From Mycolicibacterium lacusdiani (GTDB lineage Bacteria; Actinomycetota; Actinomycetes; Mycobacteriales; Mycobacteriaceae): a stretch of DNA of 64,000 nt. The notes beneath the pieces are model-generated. The model did not search any database and was not told the origin of the DNA. It saw only the letters and a list, made by a program, of their open reading frames with translations. The stretch covers positions 124,001 to 188,000 of the forward strand of contig NZ_JAKCFC010000006.1 in assembly GCF_021916785.1 (NCBI RefSeq). Direction: 5' to 3'. Both the position numbers and the translations under genes were made by a program. Numbering within the stretch: position 1 is the first letter of the stretch; the number at the start of each line of letters is the position of its first letter. Of the stretch, positions 1 through 8,038 are shown one piece after another.

Positions 1-1
1 G

Positions 2-184
2 GCGAAGACGGCGCCACGGGTGACCGAGTCACTGCTCTCGGCCGCAGGCGTCGGTGCGGCCTGGGGTCTGGCGCTCAGCGCGCTCGCCCTGCTTGCGGTG
101 GGCGCGTTCAGCGACCGCGTCCTCAACCGGGATCAGATCGAGTACGTGGCGGGGGACTCGGCGATCGAAGAGGCCACGCCGTGA
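2..184 (+). CDS. C-terminal fragment of an unidentified membrane protein
   Basis: This is the 3' end of a gene that begins before the window. The frame from base 2 reads 60 codons to a TGA at 182-184. It contains one hydrophobic, alanine- and leucine-rich segment (about residues 14-35 of the fragment) followed by a short polar, acidic tail. This looks like the last transmembrane helix and cytoplasmic end of an integral membrane protein. Its stop overlaps the GTG start of the next gene (GTGA at 181-184), so it is probably in the same operon as the lipase cluster. The family cannot be named from this fragment. A polysaccharide exporter or transferase would fit the context, but that is inference only. 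Confidence 0.6.
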   Translation, partial: AKTAPRVTESLLSAAGVGAAWGLALSALALLAVGAFSDRVLNRDQIEYVAGDSAIEEATP

Positions 185-1458
185 CGATCATCAGGTCATC
201 GGCCGTCGTCGTCGCCGCCGTGGCGCTGTGCGCCTCGCTGGTGAGCGGATGCACCGAGGCCGCCGCCCCGCCGCCGCCTCCACCACGGTCGGAGGGTCCG
301 AGCATGTCCGGCGTACCCGTGGCAGGCGACTTCGGTGGCTCAGGTGGCGGCACGCTCGAGAAGGCCACGACGTTGCCGACCGTCGACCGGCGCATCCTCA
401 AGGTCTCCTCGCTCGCCGCCCGCGTGGAGTACGAGTCGAAGTCGGGCATCGACGGCAGCCGCCAGGTGGTCTCCGGCTCGGTCTTCGTGCCCAAGGGTCA
501 ACCGCCGCCAGGTGGCTGGCCGATCATCGCCATGGGCCACGGCACCACCGGCATCCAGCACGACTGCGGCCCCTCGCTGTGGCCCAATCTGCTCGGCGCA
601 TCGGAAGCCGTTGCCACGCTCATCAATTCCGGCTTCCTGGTCACGCTGCCCGACTACCAGGGCCTGGGGATGTACGACACCTACCACCCGTACCTGGACT
701 CGACGACCGTCGGCTACAACATGATCGACGCGGTACGCGCCGCCAGGAAGCTGGTGCCCGACGCCTCGAGCCGGTGGCTGGCCTTCGGTTCGTCGCAGGG
801 CGGCCAAGCGGCATGGGCCGCCAACGAACTCTCGGGCAGTTACGGTGCCGGCCTCGACCTGGTCGGGTCGGCCAGCGTCGCACCGGCCGCCAACGTCGTG
901 GGTCTCGCGGACTCCGCGGCGGCAGGCGTGCTCACACCCGAGCAGGCCTCGGCGCTGCAGTGGGTGCTGGTGGCGCTCAAGGAGGAACACCCCGACCTCG
1001 ACCTAGACGACTACCGTCGCGGCGTGGTCGCAGAGAAGTGGGACGTGCTGTCCGCCTGCGTCGGTCCGCTCGTCGCCGAGCGCACCGCGGTCACCCTGCA
1101 GGTGACTCCCGACGATCTGCGACCCTCCAGCGAGGAAGCCACCAACCGGCTCCGGGAGTACCTGGCCGAGATGAGCCTGCCGAAGGTCAAGGCCAACGCC
1201 CCCATGCTGGTCCTGTTCGGTGACATGGACAAGGTCGTTGCACCCCAGTGGACCGTCGACGCCGTGCGGCGGGCATGCGAGATGGGCAACGTCATGGAGG
1301 CGTACTCCGCACCGGGACGCGGCCACGACGACATCGACGGCGCCGTCGCCCTCGGGTGGGTGAACCAGCGCTTCGCGAACGTCGCGCCCAACGACTCCTG
1401 CACTGCTCCCGATGGACCGGTGCTGCCGCTGAGTCCGAAGCAGTGGTACGAGCAGTGA
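181..1458 (+). CDS. Lipoprotein alpha/beta hydrolase (secretory-lipase family), copy 1
   Basis: The 425-residue product has a lipoprotein signal peptide with lipobox VSGC (Cys24) and a proline run just after it, so it is predicted to be anchored on the outer face of the membrane. The hydrolase core has the nucleophile elbow GSSQG with Ser205. Later it has a GDMDK-type strand that could carry the acid and a GRGHDD segment that could carry the histidine. The family resembles fungal-type LIP lipases and cleaves carboxyl esters; the substrate is unknown. The GTG start overlaps the stop of the upstream gene. It is closely similar to the lipoprotein at 3600-4844 (shared YHPYLD motif) and more distantly to the copies at 1487 and 6106. 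Family is confident; substrate and physiological role are not. Confidence 0.85.
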   Translation: MTIIRSSAVVVAAVALCASLVSGCTEAAAPPPPPPRSEGPSMSGVPVAGDFGGSGGGTLEKATTLPTVDRRILKVSSLAARVEYESKSGIDGSRQVVSGSVFVPKGQPPPGGWPIIAMGHGTTGIQHDCGPSLWPNLLGASEAVATLINSGFLVTLPDYQGLGMYDTYHPYLDSTTVGYNMIDAVRAARKLVPDASSRWLAFGSSQGGQAAWAANELSGSYGAGLDLVGSASVAPAANVVGLADSAAAGVLTPEQASALQWVLVALKEEHPDLDLDDYRRGVVAEKWDVLSACVGPLVAERTAVTLQVTPDDLRPSSEEATNRLREYLAEMSLPKVKANAPMLVLFGDMDKVVAPQWTVDAVRRACEMGNVMEAYSAPGRGHDDIDGAVALGWVNQRFANVAPNDSCTAPDGPVLPLSPKQWYEQ

Positions 1459-1486
1459 CGGCGGGCGCCCCCGGGCCCGGTGCCCG

Positions 1487-2710
1487 GTGACGCGTCGGAG
1501 CGTCCTGCTGATCGCGGTGCCGCTGCTGCTGGTGATCGTGGTCGCCGTCGCCGCGATCCTGCTCGTGGGGCGCAGCGGCGGGAAGGGCACGGACACAACG
1601 GCAGTGAGTGCCCCGGAACCGATCAGCACGGCCGACCTCACCGACGCCGGGCCGGGCTCCCTGGTGAGCGCCGTGAAGATGCCGGACTTCGACCGCACCA
1701 ACTTCGGCCGGTCGATTCGCTCCGCGCGGGTGCTGTACCGCTCCACCTCGGGTGACGACGGCGCGCCGACGGTGGTGTCGGGCACCGTGTTCACCCCGAT
1801 CGACCCGCCACCGCCCGGCGGGTGGCCGATCGTGTCGTTCGGCCACGGGACGCTCGGCTGGCAGGAGCGGTGCGGCCCATCCCTGTCCACCACGCTGCTG
1901 GGTCAGGTCGACGCCGTGCAGGGGTTCATCAACCGTGGCTACGCGGTCGCGATGGCCGACTACCAGGGCCTCGGCGCGCCCGGCGTCCACCCGTACAGCG
2001 ACGCGAAGACCGCGGGGCTGAACATGATCGACGCCGTCCGCGCACTGCGCCGCACGTTCGACGGCGTGTCCGATCGCTGGGCCGCCATGGGCGGATCCCA
2101 GGGCGGGGGAGCGGCGTGGGCCGCCGACGAACAGGCCGCCGTCTACGCACCGGAGCTGAATCTGGTCGGAGCCGTTGGCCTCTCACCGGCAGCCGACGTC
2201 GCCGGGCTCGTCGACAAGGCCGTCGCGGGAACGCTGACCGTAGACCAGGGCCCGGTGCTGCAGGGCATCCTGTACTCGCTGGCCCGCCTGCACCCCGACC
2301 TCGACCTCGACGAATACCGGCACGGTGCGGCCGTCCGCTACTGGGACGTCCTCTCGTCGTGTGGTGGTCCCGACGTCCACGACCGCACCGACGCCATGAA
2401 GGCGCTGGGCCCGAACGACTTCAAGCCCAGTTCCGACGCGGCGGCAGACCGGCTCCGCGGCTATCTCACCGCCTGGGCGCTCCCGCAACGCCCACTGTCC
2501 GCGCCGCTCTACGTCGAATTCGGGTCCGACGACACCTTCATCGACCCCGCGTGGACGCGGGCCGCGATAGCGAGCGCGTGCGCGCTCGGCGGGGTGGTCG
2601 ACTGGCGCGAGGATCCGCTCGCCGGTCACGGCGACGTGGACTGGGCGAACGGACTGACATGGCTCGACGATCGATTCGAGGGAAGGCCGGTGGCCAATGA
2701 ATGCGCGTAG
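1487..2710 (+). CDS. Membrane-anchored alpha/beta hydrolase (secretory-lipase family), copy 2
   Basis: The 407-residue protein starts at GTG 1487, 28 bases after the previous stop. It has an N-terminal hydrophobic helix (about residues 5-27) and no lipobox, so it is probably membrane-tethered with the catalytic domain outside. The nucleophile elbow is GGSQG with Ser204. A GVHPYSDAKTAG segment marks it as a sister of the copy at 6106-7341 rather than of the two lipoprotein copies. It is predicted to hydrolyse esters of lipids or acylated sugars at the cell envelope. Its end overlaps the next gene by 14 bases, which suggests translational coupling. Confidence 0.82.
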   Translation: MTRRSVLLIAVPLLLVIVVAVAAILLVGRSGGKGTDTTAVSAPEPISTADLTDAGPGSLVSAVKMPDFDRTNFGRSIRSARVLYRSTSGDDGAPTVVSGTVFTPIDPPPPGGWPIVSFGHGTLGWQERCGPSLSTTLLGQVDAVQGFINRGYAVAMADYQGLGAPGVHPYSDAKTAGLNMIDAVRALRRTFDGVSDRWAAMGGSQGGGAAWAADEQAAVYAPELNLVGAVGLSPAADVAGLVDKAVAGTLTVDQGPVLQGILYSLARLHPDLDLDEYRHGAAVRYWDVLSSCGGPDVHDRTDAMKALGPNDFKPSSDAAADRLRGYLTAWALPQRPLSAPLYVEFGSDDTFIDPAWTRAAIASACALGGVVDWREDPLAGHGDVDWANGLTWLDDRFEGRPVANECA

Positions 2711-3599
2711 GAACCCCGACGGCGACGGCCCGCTCCGGCAGCGGCTGCTGATCCAGGCCAAGTGCATCGTCAAGCGCCGCATCGCCAAACCCGGGGTGCC
2801 GGTGGACCCACCCGCGGCGCCCTACCTCGTGGTGCCGATCCTTGGGCAGTCCAACGCATTCGGGATGGGTCTGCCGCTGGACCCCGATGGCCTCGACCGC
2901 CCGCACCCCGCGGTGCACCAGTGGGCGATGTCCGGTCCGTCGAAGGGCACGGCGGTCATCGGCGTCGACCCGCTGTTCCATGAGATTCCCTCTCGCCGAG
3001 TCGGTTTCGGCGTCACGTTCGCCAAGCGACTGGCCGACGAGACCGGCCGCGCGGTGCTCCTCGTTCCCGGCGCCCGCGGGGACACCTCGTTCACGCCGAA
3101 GAACTGGTACACCTGGGACGTCGACGACACCAAGACCCGGGTCAACCTGTACCGGAAGGGCGTGGCCGCCATCGACGCGGCCCTGGCCCGCTACCCCGGT
3201 AGCGAGGTCGCGACGATCCTGTGGCACCAGGGCGAGACCGACGTTCCCCTGATGGCACCGTCGACGTATCGCGAGAAGTTGGATCGACTGATCGGCGACC
3301 TGCGCTCGAGGTACGGCGCCGGGACACCCGTGCTGCTCGGCCAGATGGTCGCCGAGGAGATGGAACGCAGCGGCAAGCCGTACGCCGGCATCGACGCCGT
3401 GCACCAGGACACCCCGAACCGGCACCCGCGCACCGCGTTCGTGCCTGGGCCGCGCGGCGCGATCAACAGCGACGAGGACCGGCACTACAACGCCGCCGGG
3501 CTGCGCGAACTCGGCGAACGCATGTGGACCGCCTACCGGACCCTGTGCGCGGACGACCTGGCCCGCTACCGGGCCGTCGGCGTCGGGGAAGGCCGGTAG
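2697..3599 (+). CDS. SGNH-type esterase resembling sialate O-acetylesterases
   Basis: The 300-residue protein has the signature of the SASA/carbohydrate-esterase family: an early GQSNA block with the likely nucleophile Ser52, and a WHQGETD motif (residues 176-182). Near the C-terminus a DRHYN segment could supply the Asp/His pair. Family members remove acetyl or other acyl groups from sugars. There is no clear signal peptide; the N-terminus is basic. It overlaps the upstream hydrolase by 14 bases and is directly followed by another hydrolase gene, so it is part of one operon. A role in removing acyl groups from a surface glycan is inferred from its neighbours. Confidence 0.75.
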   Translation: MNARRNPDGDGPLRQRLLIQAKCIVKRRIAKPGVPVDPPAAPYLVVPILGQSNAFGMGLPLDPDGLDRPHPAVHQWAMSGPSKGTAVIGVDPLFHEIPSRRVGFGVTFAKRLADETGRAVLLVPGARGDTSFTPKNWYTWDVDDTKTRVNLYRKGVAAIDAALARYPGSEVATILWHQGETDVPLMAPSTYREKLDRLIGDLRSRYGAGTPVLLGQMVAEEMERSGKPYAGIDAVHQDTPNRHPRTAFVPGPRGAINSDEDRHYNAAGLRELGERMWTAYRTLCADDLARYRAVGVGEGR

Positions 3600-4844
3600 A
3601 TGCGCGCTCGCGCGCTGTTCGCCTGCATCGCCGCGGTGTCATTGCTCGCAACCGGCTGCGGCGACGACGCCCCGGACCGGTCGTCGACGCCCCCGACCGG
3701 CCTCGAGCTGCCCGGGCAGTTCGGTGGCACCGAAGCCGGTTCGCTGCTCTCGGCGACCACCATGCCGACCCTCGACCGCCGTCTCAGCGCTGCCTCCTCG
3801 GTCGCGGCCAGGATCACCTACCTGTCGACGTCGGGCATCGACGGAAGCATCCAGGAGGTGACCGGGACGGTCTTCGCCCCAGGTGGCACCGCCCCCGAGG
3901 GAGGCTGGCCCGTCATCGCCTACGGGCACCCGACCACCGGCACGCGCCCGGAGTGCGCACCCTCGCTCGACCCCATGCTGCTTGGCATGTCCCAGACGGT
4001 GACGGGCCTGGTGAAGGCGGGCTACGTGGTCGCGGTGTCCGACTATCAGGGCCTGGGCACGGACGACACGTACCACCCCTACCTCGACGCCACGACCGAG
4101 GGGCAGAACCTCATCGACTCGGTAAGGGCCGCCCGCAAGCTCGTGCCCGACGCCTCCACCAGGTGGGCGGCATTCGGTGGATCGCAGGGTGGGCAGGCCG
4201 CGTGGGCGGCCAACGAACTGGCAGGCGGCTACGCCCCCGAGCTGCAGCTGGTCGGAACGGCCAGCTACTCCGCGCCGTTGGCGATCGACGGGTTCGTCGA
4301 TGCCGCCGTCGATGGCACGCTGACCTCGGAGCAACGGCTTGCGTGGTTGCAGGTCCTCAATGCTCTCGCGGCGGAGTCGCCCGACTTCCCGTTGGACGAC
4401 TACCGACGCGGCGTCGCGAAGGACGAGTGGGACGTCCTCATGGCCTGCAAGGGACTTCCGACCGTGGAGCGGGATCGGCTAGCGAACGAGGTAACCAGCG
4501 ATGACCTCCGCCCGTCAGATCCTCAAGCTGCAGAAGCACTGCGGCTGCGTCTTCAGGCCATGTCTCTTCCGCGGGTTCCAGCTACCGCACCGATCCTCAT
4601 CGTCTATGGTGGTCAGGATCAACTGGTGCCGCCCGTGTGGACTGATCGAGCCCTCGACGAGGCATGTCGGATGGGGGACGTCATTCAAATCGAATTGCAG
4701 CCCGACAGAGGCCACGCCGACGTGGACGGCGGATCTGCCTTTCCATGGATCAACCAGCGGTTTGCTGGTGAATCGGCGCGCAACGATTGCCCTGCGTTCA
4801 TCGGGCCGGTCGAGCCGACGGTAGTGCTCGAAGCGCCGCAATGA
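3600..4844 (+). CDS. Lipoprotein alpha/beta hydrolase (secretory-lipase family), copy 3
   Basis: The 414-residue lipoprotein has a signal peptide ending in lipobox ATGC (Cys20) and the elbow GGSQG with Ser195. It starts at the ATG immediately after the stop of the SGNH gene. It is the closest relative in the window of the lipoprotein at 181-1458. From about base 4470 to the end the DNA is visibly less GC-rich and uses more A/T-ending codons than the first two thirds, although the reading frame and catalytic region remain intact. This points to a mosaic gene. The stop overlaps the next gene as ATGA. Confidence 0.84.
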   Translation: MRARALFACIAAVSLLATGCGDDAPDRSSTPPTGLELPGQFGGTEAGSLLSATTMPTLDRRLSAASSVAARITYLSTSGIDGSIQEVTGTVFAPGGTAPEGGWPVIAYGHPTTGTRPECAPSLDPMLLGMSQTVTGLVKAGYVVAVSDYQGLGTDDTYHPYLDATTEGQNLIDSVRAARKLVPDASTRWAAFGGSQGGQAAWAANELAGGYAPELQLVGTASYSAPLAIDGFVDAAVDGTLTSEQRLAWLQVLNALAAESPDFPLDDYRRGVAKDEWDVLMACKGLPTVERDRLANEVTSDDLRPSDPQAAEALRLRLQAMSLPRVPATAPILIVYGGQDQLVPPVWTDRALDEACRMGDVIQIELQPDRGHADVDGGSAFPWINQRFAGESARNDCPAFIGPVEPTVVLEAPQ

Positions 4845-6109
4845 CTGCAAACGCCACCCGCTACGCCGTCGCCACGGAACGGCCCGTCCCCGGCAAACGG
4901 CGGATCATCGGTCTCGACGGTGCCCGTGGGCTGTCGTGCCTCGGCGTCGCGATCATGCACATCAGCGCCCACTACTCACCGGACACCGCCTCGACGTACA
5001 AGACCAACCTGTTCGGCATGGGGCTGATCTTCTTCTACGTTCTGAGCGGGTTCCTGCTCTTCCTGCCCTACGTCCGCAGTCTCGTCGCCGACCGCGCCAC
5101 CGCCGCGCTGCCGAGCACCAAGAACTTCGCCATCCACCGGATCGCCCGAGTCATGCCGGGTTATCTCGCGATCTTCCTGCTGGTGAACTACGTATTCAGC
5201 GTCGCCTACGTCGAGAACGCCGCGATGCAGCCGCCGCGCAGCGATTCGGGCACCGGCACGATCACCGACCCGTGGCAGCTGATCGCGAACCTCACCCTCG
5301 TGCACTCCTACCTGCCGCAGTACTTCCAGACCGGGTTGAACCCGTCGTGGTCGTTGACCCTGGAGTTCGCCTTCTACGCGTCGCTGCCCGTACTCGGCGT
5401 GCTGCTGTTCGCACTTCGCAAGCGCACGTCGATGCAGCCGTACCGCATCGCCCTGGTCGCGCCGCTGCTGCTGATCGCCGTCGGCTTCGCGGGCAAGCTC
5501 GCAGTGCCCCTGCTGATGGCGCGCTTCGACGTTACCGATCCGCTGCTGGTCGACTGGGGGTCGAACTGGGTGGCGGTGTTCCTGCGCAGCTTCGTCGCCA
5601 GCGCCGACAACTTCGCGTTCGGCATGCTGGCCGCCGTCGTCGTGGTGGCCATCGAGCGCGGCGCGCTACGGGAATCGCTGAGCAGGCGGGTGCTAGCGGC
5701 CTCCTGGACCGCCATCGTCCCCGCTTGCGTGGTGTGCGCCGGCCTGCTGGGCGCTGGCGGCGTCTTCGCGCTCTTCGGCGTGAGTGCCGTCGCGGTGCTC
5801 GCCGCGCTGGCGATCCTGGTGATCGTCGTGCCGCTGATGCGCGGGGAGAAGTCCGCGATCGCGAACCTGCTGGAGACGCCGCCCTTCCGATTCGTCGGTA
5901 AGGTTTCCTTGTCGGCGTATCTGTGGCACTTTCCGGTGATGCTCCTGCTCGGTCGTTGGGGCCTGATGGGCAGTGACAGCCTCGGCGGGATGCTCTACAA
6001 CGTGGCGATCGGGCTGTGCGTGACCCTGTTGGTCTCGACCGTCACCTATTACGCCGTCGAACAGCCAATCGTCAACTGGGCGAGGCGATACCGGTACGGA
6101 ATGGGATGA
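4841..6109 (+). CDS. OafA/YrhL-type acyltransferase (acyltransferase family 3)
   Basis: The 422-residue polytopic membrane protein starts at the ATG that overlaps the previous stop (ATGA at 4841-4844). An in-frame start 54 bases earlier would lie inside the hydrolase gene and is less likely. The N-terminal segment IIGLDGARGLSCLGVAIMH is the usual family opening, with the histidine of the first helix. About ten hydrophobic helices follow, including a late segment with SLSAYLWHFPV and a C-terminal YYAVEQP motif. These enzymes move acyl groups across the membrane onto sugars of surface polysaccharides or glycolipids. It lies between hydrolases that could remove such groups. Confidence 0.87.
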   Translation: MTANATRYAVATERPVPGKRRIIGLDGARGLSCLGVAIMHISAHYSPDTASTYKTNLFGMGLIFFYVLSGFLLFLPYVRSLVADRATAALPSTKNFAIHRIARVMPGYLAIFLLVNYVFSVAYVENAAMQPPRSDSGTGTITDPWQLIANLTLVHSYLPQYFQTGLNPSWSLTLEFAFYASLPVLGVLLFALRKRTSMQPYRIALVAPLLLIAVGFAGKLAVPLLMARFDVTDPLLVDWGSNWVAVFLRSFVASADNFAFGMLAAVVVVAIERGALRESLSRRVLAASWTAIVPACVVCAGLLGAGGVFALFGVSAVAVLAALAILVIVVPLMRGEKSAIANLLETPPFRFVGKVSLSAYLWHFPVMLLLGRWGLMGSDSLGGMLYNVAIGLCVTLLVSTVTYYAVEQPIVNWARRYRYGMG

Positions 6110-7341
6110 TGCGCAAGACGCTGCGGACGGTCACCGTCGCACTGACCGCAGCGGTCGCCATCGTCGCAGTCGGCCTCTCACTTCCCGTGTCGTGGAACGT
6201 GGCGACCGACTTCATCGGCACGCTCTCGCGTTCCGGGGCGCAGACGGTGCCGATCGCCAACGCCGACCTCTCCGGGACCGGGCCCGGCTCCCTGGTGAGC
6301 GCGGTGACGATGCCAGGGCTCGCCGCCAGTCCCGAGGGTCTGCGCCAGCAGTCCGCGCGCGTCGTCTACCGATCCACCTCCGGCGACGACGGATCCTCGA
6401 CCGTCGTGTCCGGTGCGGTGTTCGTCCCGCTCGGACCACCGCCCGACGGCGGCTGGCCGGTCGTGGCGTTCGGTCACGGCACCACCGGCATCGACGAACC
6501 GTGCGGACCGTCGGCGTCGCCGAACCTGATGGGCACCGCAGGCGTGGTCGCGGGGCTGACCGGCAAGGGCTTCGCCGTCGTCATGCCCGACTACGAGGGG
6601 CTCGGTGCGCCGGGCGTGCACCCGTACACCGACGCGAAGACGGCAGGGCTCAACCTCATCGACGCCATACGGGCCCTGCGCCACACCTTCGGCAACGTCT
6701 CGACCCGCTGGGCGGCGCTCGGCCATTCGCAAGGCGGTGGCGCAGCCTGGGCCGCCGACGAACAGGCCAAGCCGTACGCGCCAGAACTCGATCTCGTCGG
6801 CGCGGTCGCGCTCGCACCCGCCGCCGACGTCACCGGGTTCGTCGACAAGGTGCAGGCGGGCACCCTGACCCAGGACCAGCGGTTGGCGTTCACGCTGCTG
6901 GTCGAGTCGCTGGCGCGCAGGTTCCCCGACGTCAACCGCGACGACTACCGGCGAGGCGCGGTGGCGCAGTCGTGGGACGTCCTCACCGCGTGTTCGGGCC
7001 CCCTGGTCGAGCAGCGGCCTGCGGCCTCGGCGAACCTGGCGCCCCAGGACGTCAAGCCGGCGACGCCGGAGGCCGCGGACCGGCTGCGGGGGCACCTGGC
7101 TCGGTGGGCGCTGCCGCAGGAACCGCTGTCGGCACCGATGTACGTGGTGTACGGCGGTGCAGACACGCTCATCGACCCGCAGTGGACCACCGACGCGATA
7201 GCGCGGGCGTGCGCGCTGGGCGGAAACGTGGAGTGGGAACTGCAGCGGGGCAAGGGCCACGGCGACATCGACTTCGCCCGGGCGCTGTCATGGATCCTCG
7301 AACGCTTCGCGGGCAGGCCGGCGACCAACGATTGCCGCTGA
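6106..7341 (+). CDS. Membrane-anchored alpha/beta hydrolase (secretory-lipase family), copy 4
   Basis: The 411-residue protein starts at ATG 6106, overlapping the acyltransferase stop as ATGA. A second ATG follows at once at 6109. The N-terminal hydrophobic helix (about residues 8-28) lacks a lipobox. The catalytic elbow is GHSQG with Ser208. The sequence around GVHPYTDAKTAG and the overall layout pair it with the copy at 1487-2710. It is predicted to be an envelope ester hydrolase. The close coupling to an acyltransferase suggests both act on the same acylated product, but this is inference. Confidence 0.83.
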   Translation: MMRKTLRTVTVALTAAVAIVAVGLSLPVSWNVATDFIGTLSRSGAQTVPIANADLSGTGPGSLVSAVTMPGLAASPEGLRQQSARVVYRSTSGDDGSSTVVSGAVFVPLGPPPDGGWPVVAFGHGTTGIDEPCGPSASPNLMGTAGVVAGLTGKGFAVVMPDYEGLGAPGVHPYTDAKTAGLNLIDAIRALRHTFGNVSTRWAALGHSQGGGAAWAADEQAKPYAPELDLVGAVALAPAADVTGFVDKVQAGTLTQDQRLAFTLLVESLARRFPDVNRDDYRRGAVAQSWDVLTACSGPLVEQRPAASANLAPQDVKPATPEAADRLRGHLARWALPQEPLSAPMYVVYGGADTLIDPQWTTDAIARACALGGNVEWELQRGKGHGDIDFARALSWILERFAGRPATNDCR

Positions 7342-7348
7342 TCGAGCC

Positions 7349-7924
7349 ATGTCGTGGCGAAGGAGGTGGTTGACGGCGGTCCAGGCGTCAGTCCTGGTCG
7401 TCGCCGTGATCGCCGTCGACGTCGCGGTGAGCGGCTTCCTGGTGTTCGCCAACGCCAGGACGGACGACCTACGGCAGGCGGACGCGATCATCGTGCTCGG
7501 CGGTGAGCACGACGGGCGGGAGGACTACGGCATCTCGCTCGCGCGCGAGGGCTGGGCGCCCACCGTCGTCATCTCCAACCCCTACGACGACTGGGACCCG
7601 GTGATGAAGCGGGTGTGCCGTCCCGCCGCCGACGTCGAGGTGATCTGCGCCCGGCCCGACCCGCTGACCACGCGCGGCGAGGCGGTCTTGATGCAGCGGT
7701 TGGCACTCGAGCGGAATTGGTCGACAATCATCGTGGTCAGCTGGCGGTATCACCTACCGCGGGCTCGCCTGGTCTTCGATCAGTGTTTCTCCGACCGCCC
7801 CGGCTCCTCGGTCATGGTGGCGGTACCGCGGCGCTATCGTTATTCCCTATTCCGGTGGGAGTTCGTCTTCGCATACCAATGGGCTGGACTCGCGAAGGCT
7901 TTAGCGCAAGGCGAATGTTCCTGA
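7349..7924 (+). CDS. YdcF-like (DUF218) membrane-anchored protein
   Basis: The 191-residue protein starts with one transmembrane helix (about residues 10-34) followed by a DUF218 domain with the ADAIIVLGG motif, a TTRGEAVLM segment and a SWRYHLPRA segment typical of the family. Family members are linked to envelope polysaccharide or vancomycin-resistance phenotypes, but their reaction is not settled. It lies 7 bases after the last hydrolase and probably ends that operon. A 114-base gap separates it from the sugar transferase. Confidence 0.75.
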   Translation: MSWRRRWLTAVQASVLVVAVIAVDVAVSGFLVFANARTDDLRQADAIIVLGGEHDGREDYGISLAREGWAPTVVISNPYDDWDPVMKRVCRPAADVEVICARPDPLTTRGEAVLMQRLALERNWSTIIVVSWRYHLPRARLVFDQCFSDRPGSSVMVAVPRRYRYSLFRWEFVFAYQWAGLAKALAQGECS

Positions 7925-8038
7925 ACTGGGGTTTCCCTGAATGTGTAGCGTAGTCTGGCAAACAGTGTCATAGTGTTATCGAACTTAGGCCGGAGATGAA
8001 AAGCATTAGCTGCCAGCAAACAGGAGGTGTGGCGATCA

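Noticed and set aside
3221..4504. A 427-codon plus-strand frame across two genes
   Set aside because: It is the second reading frame of the SGNH esterase and lipase genes, extremely arginine-rich and without any domain.
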